A stretch of 64,000 nucleotides of DNA from Streptomyces sp. WAC08241 (GTDB taxonomy: Bacteria; Actinomycetota; Actinomycetes; Streptomycetales; Streptomycetaceae), in contig CP042279.1 in assembly GCA_007858575.1 (NCBI GenBank), positions 1,364,001 through 1,428,000 on the forward strand, in the 5' to 3' direction. A program made the translations under genes and the position numbers. The notes beneath the pieces are model-generated. The model saw only the letters and a program-made list of their open reading frames with translations, did not search any database and was not told the origin of the DNA. Positions within the stretch are counted from its first letter, which is position 1. Every line of letters starts with the position of its first letter. Shown in pieces: positions 59,685 through 64,000 of this stretch.

Positions 59685-59759
59685 CCCGGGGTGGGCCGGT
59701 CCGGAGTGAGCAGGTTCGGGGTGAACCGATCCGGGGTGAACCGATCCGGGGTGAGCTGC
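59685..59759. repeat. Tandem 15-base repeat upstream of PadR/transporter genes
   Basis: Five imperfect copies of a 15-base unit (consensus TCCGGGGTGAACCGA) lie head to tail from 59,685 to 59,759, with a weaker sixth copy at 59,670. They fill much of the divergent region between the GPH transporter and the PadR gene. Confidence 0.8.
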
Positions 59760-59783
59760 GTCTCACCGGCCCCGCACGGCCTT

Positions 59784-59805
59784 GCTATGCAACTCGTTGC
59801 ATAGC
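59784..59805. promoter_or_regulatory. PadR operator candidate (perfect palindrome)
   Basis: GCTATGCAAC-TC-GTTGCATAGC, ten-base perfect arms around two bases, ends ten bases before the PadR start codon. Its position fits autoregulation by PadR, and possibly control of the divergent transporter operon. Confidence 0.75.
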
Positions 59806-59815
59806 AGGATCGGGC

Positions 59816-60378
59816 ATGGCGCTCGACCACGCGATCCTCGTGTCCCTGCTCGAGAAGCCCGGATCCGGCTACGAGCTGGCCCGGCGCTTCGAGCGGTCCA
59901 TCGGATACTTCTGGACCGCCACCCACCAGCAGATCTACCGCGTGCTCAAGCGCATGGAGAGCGACGGCTGGATCGACGTCCGGGACGTGCCCAGCAGGGG
60001 CGCCCGGACAAGAAGGAGTACTCCGTCGCCGGACCGGGGCGGGACGCGCTCTCCGCGTGGCTGCACGAACCGATCGAGCCCGAGAGCGTGCGGCACGACC
60101 TCGCGGTGAAGATCCGGGGCGCCGCCTTCGACGACCCGGCCGCGCTGATCGGCGAGGTCGAGCGGCACCGGAAGGCGCACACGGACCGCCTCGCCCACTA
60201 CCTCGCGGGCGAGACCCGCGACTTCGGGGAGCCGGGGCGGACGGCCGACGGTCTCCTCGACGCGGAACGCGAACTCCAGCACGTCGTGCTGCGGGGCGGC
60301 ATCGCGTACGAACGCATGATGATCGCCTGGCTCGACGACGTCCTCGCCACGCTCGCCCGCTTCGGGACCGGGCGCTGA
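59816..60378 (+). CDS. PadR-family transcriptional regulator
   Basis: A winged-helix regulator of about 188 residues. The N-terminal PadR domain reads ALDHAILVSLLEKPGSGYEL, TATHQQIYRVLKRMESDGW and GRPDKKEYSVAGPGRDAL. The C-terminal helical dimerisation part (virulence-activator-like) contains EPIEPESVRHDLAVKIRGA. PadR proteins usually repress and are released by small aromatic or lipophilic ligands. One base is lost near 60,003. It lies directly behind a perfect palindrome and 70 bases before an acyl-CoA dehydrogenase gene, its likely target. Confidence 0.93.
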
Positions 60379-60450
60379 ACCCGGGACCCTCCCGTCCCTC
60401 CTCGCACCTTTCACCACCACCCCTCATCACGAGCCGGAAAGGCGGACGTC

Positions 60451-62172
60451 ATGGCCGACCCGCTGCTGTTCAACCCGCACACCTACGACCCGGCGCACTT
60501 CGACCCGGAGACCCGCCGGCTCCTGCGCGCCACCGTCGACTGGTTCGAGGCGCGCGGCAAGCGCCGGCTCATCGAGGACTACCGGACCCGCGCCTGGCTC
60601 GGCGACTTCTCGCCTTCGCCGCCGAGGAGGGCCTCTTCGCCACCTTCTCACCCCGTCCTCCGCCGCAGGCGAGGACGAGGGCGACAAGCGCTGGGACACC
60701 GCCCGCATCGCCGCCCTCAACGAGATCCTCGGCTTCTACGGCCTCGACTACTGGTACGCCTGGCAGGTCACCATCCTCGGCCTGGGCCCGGTCTGGCAGA
60801 GCGACAACGCCGCCGCCCGCGACCGCGCCGCCGCCCTCCTCTCCCAGGGCGAGGTGTTCGCCTTCGGCCTCTCGGAGAAGACGCACGGCGCCGACATCTA
60901 CTCCACGGACATGCTGCTCACGCCCGACGGCGAGGGCGGCTTCCGCGCCACCGGCTCCAAGTACTACATCGGCAACGGCAACGCCGCCGGACTCGTCTCC
61001 GTCTTCGGCCGCCGCACCGACGTCGAGGGCCCCGACGGCTACGTCTTCTTCGCCGCCGACAGCCGTCACCCGGCGTACCACCTGGTCAAGAACGTCGTCG
61101 ACTCCTCGAAGTACGTCAGCGAGTTCCGCCTGGAGGACTACCCGGTCGCCGCCGAGGACGTCCTGCACACCGGCCGCGCCGCCTTCGACGCCGCCCTCAA
61201 CACGGTCAACGTCGGCAAGTTCAACCTGTGCACCGCCTCCATCGGCATCTGCGAGCACGCGATGTACGAGGCCGTCACCCACGCGCACAACCGCGTCCTG
61301 TACGGCCGCCCCGTCACCGCCTTCCCGCACGTGCGGCGCGAGCTGACCGACGCCTACGTCCGGCTCGTCGGCATGAAGCTCTTCAGCGACCGGGCCGTCG
61401 ACTACTTCCGCACCGCCGGCCCCGACGACCGTCGCTACCTCCTCTTCAACCCCATGACGAAGATGAAGGTGACCACGGAGGGCGAGAAGGTCATCGACCT
61501 GATGTGGGACGTCATCGCCGCCAAGGGCTTCGAGAAGGACAACTACTTCGCAGAGGCGGCCGTGGAGATCCGGGGCCTGCCGAAGCTGGAGGGCACCGTC
61601 CACGTCAACCTGGCGCTCATCCTCAAGTTCATGGGCAACCACCTGCTCGACCCGGTCGCGTACGAACCCGTCCCGACCCGCCTGGACGCGGCCGACGACG
61701 CGTTCTCTTCCGCCAGGGCCCGGCCCGCGGCCTCGGCTCGGTCCGCTTCCACGACTGGCGCGCCGCCTACGACGCGTACGCCCACGTCCCCAACGTCGCC
61801 CGCTTCCGCGAACAGGCCGACGCGCTCTGCGCGTTCGTCCTCAAGGCCGCCCCGGACGAGGAGCAGAGCCGCGACCTCGACCTGCTGCTCGCCGTCGGCC
61901 AGCTCTTCGCGCTCGTCGTCCACGGACAGCTCGTCCTGGAGCAGGCCGCCCTCACCGGCCTCGACGAGGACGTGCTCGACGAGCTGTTCGCCGTCCTGGT
62001 CCGCGACTTCTCCGCGCACGCCGTCGAGCTGCACGGCAAGGACTCCGCGACCGAGCAGCAGCAGCTCTGGGCGCTCGGCGCCGTCCGGCGCCCCGTCGTC
62101 GACGAGGCGCGCTCGGGCCGCGTCTGGCAGCGCGTCGAGGCCCTTTCGGGCGCGTACGAGATGAGGCCCTGA
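60451..62172 (+). CDS. Acyl-CoA dehydrogenase family flavoprotein
   Basis: A large acyl-CoA dehydrogenase-like protein of about 574 residues. FAD/acyl-binding blocks: FAFGLSEKTHGADIYSTDML, GSKYYIGNGNAAGLVSVFGR, VNVGKFNLCTASIGICEHAM and YGRPVTAFPHVRREL. NPMTKMKVTTEGEKVIDLMW follows and the C-terminal extension is longer than in classical 380-residue enzymes. It oxidises an acyl thioester or acts on a related substrate; the exact one is unknown. ATG follows CCGGAAAGGCGGACGTC. Frame breaks near 60,613, 60,650 and 61,705. PadR is the likely regulator. Confidence 0.88.
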   Translation: MADPLLFNPHTYDPAHFDPETRRLLRATVDWFEARGKRRLIEDYRTRAWLGDFSPSPPRRASSPPSHPVLRRRRGRGRQALGHRPHRRPQRDPRLLRPRLLVRLAGHHPRPGPGLAERQRRRPRPRRRPPLPGRGVRLRPLGEDARRRHLLHGHAAHARRRGRLPRHRLQVLHRQRQRRRTRLRLRPPHRRRGPRRLRLLRRRQPSPGVPPGQERRRLLEVRQRVPPGGLPGRRRGRPAHRPRRLRRRPQHGQRRQVQPVHRLHRHLRARDVRGRHPRAQPRPVRPPRHRLPARAARADRRLRPARRHEALQRPGRRLLPHRRPRRPSLPPLQPHDEDEGDHGGREGHRPDVGRHRRQGLREGQLLRRGGRGDPGPAEAGGHRPRQPGAHPQVHGQPPARPGRVRTRPDPPGRGRRRVLFRQGPARGLGSVRFHDWRAAYDAYAHVPNVARFREQADALCAFVLKAAPDEEQSRDLDLLLAVGQLFALVVHGQLVLEQAALTGLDEDVLDELFAVLVRDFSAHAVELHGKDSATEQQQLWALGAVRRPVVDEARSGRVWQRVEALSGAYEMRP

Positions 62173-62227
62173 GCCCTCCGGTCCGTCCACCATGTGGAAG
62201 GGAGACTGAGACGGTCGGGACCTCTGC

Positions 62228-62233
62228 TATCGT
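62228..62233 (+). promoter_or_regulatory. Possible -10 element of leader transcript
   Basis: TATCGT ends seven bases before the ATG of the leader peptide, with no ribosome-binding site between. This suggests a leaderless leader-peptide transcript. No convincing -35 box is visible. Confidence 0.4.
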
Positions 62234-62240
62234 CCGGCCC

Positions 62241-62305
62241 ATGCAGCACACCGCCACCCTCGCCATGATGCGAATGATGCCCCCGCCCCGGAGGCGCTTC
62301 GCTAG
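62241..62305 (+). CDS. Methionine-rich leader peptide (candidate attenuator)
   Basis: A short reading frame begins MQHTATLAMMRMMPP, with four Met codons in five at 62,265-62,279. As given, the frame has no early stop. Restoring one base in the C-rich run after the Met codons, the same kind of loss seen throughout this window, would end it at TAG 62,303 as a peptide of about 21 residues. The stop would fall in a small perfect hairpin (62,296-62,311) ahead of a strong terminator. The layout matches ribosome-mediated attenuators that sense a charged tRNA. The downstream gene is of an S-adenosylmethionine-acting family, which fits methionine sensing; this is inference. Confidence 0.55.
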
Positions 62306-62330
62306 CGAAGCCGTGTGCGCGCAGGACGCG

Positions 62331-62362
62331 ACGGACCCTCCGGAAACGGAGGGTCCGTTTTT
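62331..62362 (+). terminator. Intrinsic terminator/attenuator in the leader region
   Basis: A perfect 12-base stem (62,331-62,342 with 62,347-62,358), a GAAA loop and five T residues. It lies after the Met-rich leader and 114 bases before the next gene. CGGAGG at 62,289-62,294 could pair with CCTCCG of the left arm as an antiterminator. Confidence 0.85.
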
Positions 62363-62475
62363 GTTGCCCGGACCCGGACCCGGACCCGGCCGCCGGGTCC
62401 GCGAGCCGGACCCCGACCCCGACTCCGACCCCCACTCCCACCGCACGTCTCCCGACAGAAGGGCGAAGTACCGCC

Positions 62476-63311
62476 ATGACCCTTCCCCCGGTCGTCTCCC
62501 TCACCGACTGCTCCGACGCCAACGCCCTCGCCCGCCAGTCCACCCGGATCGCCGCCCTCTTCAGCTCCACGCCGACCGTCCTGCCGCTCGGCGGACCGGA
62601 CCCGGAGGGCGCCGCCGCCCTCACCCTGCTCGACCTGCTCCGCTCCACGGACCTCATCGGCGGCCCGAGCCGCCCGGTCGTGGTGCTCGTCAACATCGCG
62701 CTGAGGGACGGGCACTGGCCCAACGGCGTGCCCTTCTGCTCCTTCCGCCACGGCGACCACCTGGTCGTCAGCACCCTGAACCAGCGGGTCTCGCCCCGCT
62801 GGCGGCCTACCTGGACCTGACGGAGGTGCGGGTCACCGACATCCGCGAGGTGCTGGAGGCCGCCGCTGGCGACTGGGCCGAGCTGACGCCGGCCGAGATC
62901 GAGGAGATGGTACGGACCCAGTTCCGCAGCCTGTGGTACGCGCCCCTGCTGGCCCGTTGGCTGGTGGACGGCCACCCCGTCCCCGCCCGGACGTCGGCGG
63001 TGCGTCCGCCCGTCGACGACGACGTACGGATCGCCGTCGTCGACAACTTCGGCAACTGCAAGCTGGACCGCCCGGCCGCCGACCTTCCCGGCTACGCCAC
63101 CGCCGAAAGCCTTCTCGTGCGCAACCGGCTCGACGGCCGCGACGTCCCGGTGCGCTGTTACGACCGTCTCCCCGACGTCCCGCTCGGCGAACCCGGAATC
63201 ACCGTCGGGAGCTCCGGCATCGGATTCGCCGAACTGGTGGTCCGCGGCGGTTCCGCGGCAGATCTCTTCGGCCTGCGCCAAGGCGATCGAGTCATTCATC
63301 TCACTGGCTGA
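62476..63311 (+). CDS. SAM hydroxide adenosyltransferase-like protein (DUF62/chlorinase-fluorinase superfamily)
   Basis: A protein of about 279 residues. The N-terminal part is a divergent form of the superfamily's first domain (VVSLTDCSDANALARQSTRI, VVLVNIALRDGHWPNG, FCSFRHGDHLVVSTLNQRV). The C-terminal barrel is clearer: RIAVVDNFGNCKLD, GITVGSSGIGFAELVVRGGS and the closing LFGLRQGDRVI. Canonical members hydrolyse S-adenosylmethionine to adenosine and methionine. The usual N-terminal TDFG motif is replaced by TDCSD, so the reaction here may differ. One base is lost near 62,805. ATG follows GAAGGGCGAAGTACCGCC. Controlled, I infer, by the upstream leader. Confidence 0.75.
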
Positions 63312-63521
63312 CATGTTATCAACGCGTTACTCCGGAAGCGGCCTTCGAGATTGACGCCGCTCTCCGTCGAACGGAATGCTGAAAAGCATGTCCGGAACTC
63401 TCCCGCTGGTACGCCGCCGCCACGTGGACCACGTGCGCTGTGCGGCCGATCTGTGTCGCTGAGCACACAGCACCGGCCCTCCTTTCCCGTACTTTTCCCG
63501 GACTTCCCCGAAGGACCTCCG

Positions 63522-64000
63522 ATGTCCCGTACCCGCCTCTCTCGCGGCTTCCGCCGCCACCGTCGTCGCGCTGACGGCGGTCGGCTGCGCACCTCAGCCG
63601 CAGAGCACCCCGGACCGGCCGGCGCCGAGAAGGCCGCCCCGTGCACGCCCGACAACCCGAGCCTCCACGAGCGCGGCCGGCTCACCGTCGCGACCGATTC
63701 CCCGGCCTACGAGCCGTGGTTCGACAGCAACACCCCGTCCAACGGAAAGGGCTTCGAAAGCGCCGTGGCCTACGCGGTGGCCGAGAAGCTGGGGTTCGCA
63801 CGCGACCAGGTGAAGTGGGTCGTCGAGCCCTTCGCCCATTCCTACGCCCCCGGGAAGAAGGCTTTCGACTTCGACATCAACCAGATCTCCATCACGCCGC
63901 AGCGCGAAAGCCGTCGATTTCTCCACCAGTTACTACACGGCCAATCAGGCCATCCTGACGCTCGACGGATCCCGGTTCGCGAAGGCCACGTCCCTGAGCG
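63522..64000 (+). CDS. Amino-acid-type ABC transporter binding lipoprotein, truncated at right edge
   Basis: The start of a family 3 solute-binding protein that continues beyond the window. After a basic start (MSRTRLS) the restored frame gives a hydrophobic signal segment and a lipobox-like TAVGCAPQ. The mature part shows RGRLTVATDSPAYEPWF, GFESAVAYAVAEKLGF, DFDINQISITPQR and AVDFSTSYYTANQAIL, typical of glutamine/polar-amino-acid binding proteins. ATG follows CGAAGGACCTCCG. Frame breaks near 63,543, 63,600 and 63,905. The 210 bases before it (63,312-63,521) contain no gene that I can support. Confidence 0.87.
   Translation, partial: MSRTRLSRGFRRHRRRADGGRLRTSAAEHPGPAGAEKAAPCTPDNPSLHERGRLTVATDSPAYEPWFDSNTPSNGKGFESAVAYAVAEKLGFARDQVKWVVEPFAHSYAPGKKAFDFDINQISITPQRESRRFLHQLLHGQSGHPDARRIPVREGHVPE

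Noticed and set aside
62241..63311. Reading the leader frame as one 356-codon protein fused to the adenosyltransferase
   Set aside because: It would cross a strong intrinsic terminator and enter the gene in the wrong frame; the match arises only from the base lost near 62,805. The gene has its own start and ribosome-binding site at 62,476.

Overview
The window is very GC-rich, its start codons are often GTG, and it contains a complete spore-pigment (whiE-type) polyketide locus. Together these point to a Streptomyces or close relative. The sequence carries dozens of one-base (sometimes two-base) frame breaks inside otherwise well-conserved genes, mostly a lost C or G in a C/G run. I treat these as likely assembly errors and give each gene its reconstructed extent; positions of domains are therefore approximate. 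No tRNA, rRNA, CRISPR array or insertion sequence was recognised.

Region 1 (1-24,672) is a nonribosomal peptide (NRPS) gene cluster whose left end lies outside the window. It holds the tail of one NRPS, a type II thioesterase, a SyrP/TauD-like Fe(II)/2-oxoglutarate dioxygenase, an A-PCP protein with a glutamine-type specificity code, a C-PCP-C-PCP-C-(A remnant)-PCP protein, and an A-C-PCP-C-A-PCP-TE protein, then MbtH. A strong terminator follows. A second transcription unit encodes a two-subunit B12-dependent glutamate (methylaspartate) mutase, an AspRS/AsnRS-like catalytic core, a glutamate-synthase-like FMN protein, a small unknown protein, an MFS exporter and an Sfp-type phosphopantetheinyl transferase. 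Several carrier domains have no adenylation domain, while one adenylation domain has no carrier. I infer that this A domain may load the orphan carriers in trans, possibly with a methylaspartate-derived residue.

Region 2 (24,887-34,984): a secreted tripeptidyl-aminopeptidase-like hydrolase, then the whole whiE locus (divergent FAD hydroxylase; ORFI, cupin, KS-alpha, KS-beta, ACP, aromatase, cyclase) and a convergent O-methyltransferase.

Region 3 (35,046-39,393): a secreted beta-helix protein, a surface protein next to a class F-like sortase, an SRPBCC protein, and a coupled SDR / UBP-zinc-finger pair.

Region 4 (39,511-55,074) is a glycan-utilisation locus: a GH43-like enzyme, two large secreted GH2 enzymes with different binding modules, a ribose-type sugar ABC transporter, a LacI-family regulator and an aldose 1-epimerase, with several palindromic operator candidates.

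Region 5 (55,081-64,000): a DHA2 drug exporter, a PLP decarboxylase with a GPH-type transporter, a PadR regulator next to a perfect palindrome and an acyl-CoA dehydrogenase, then an S-adenosylmethionine hydroxide adenosyltransferase-like gene preceded by a methionine-rich leader peptide and an intrinsic terminator (a candidate attenuator). The start of an amino-acid-type ABC binding protein runs off the right end.
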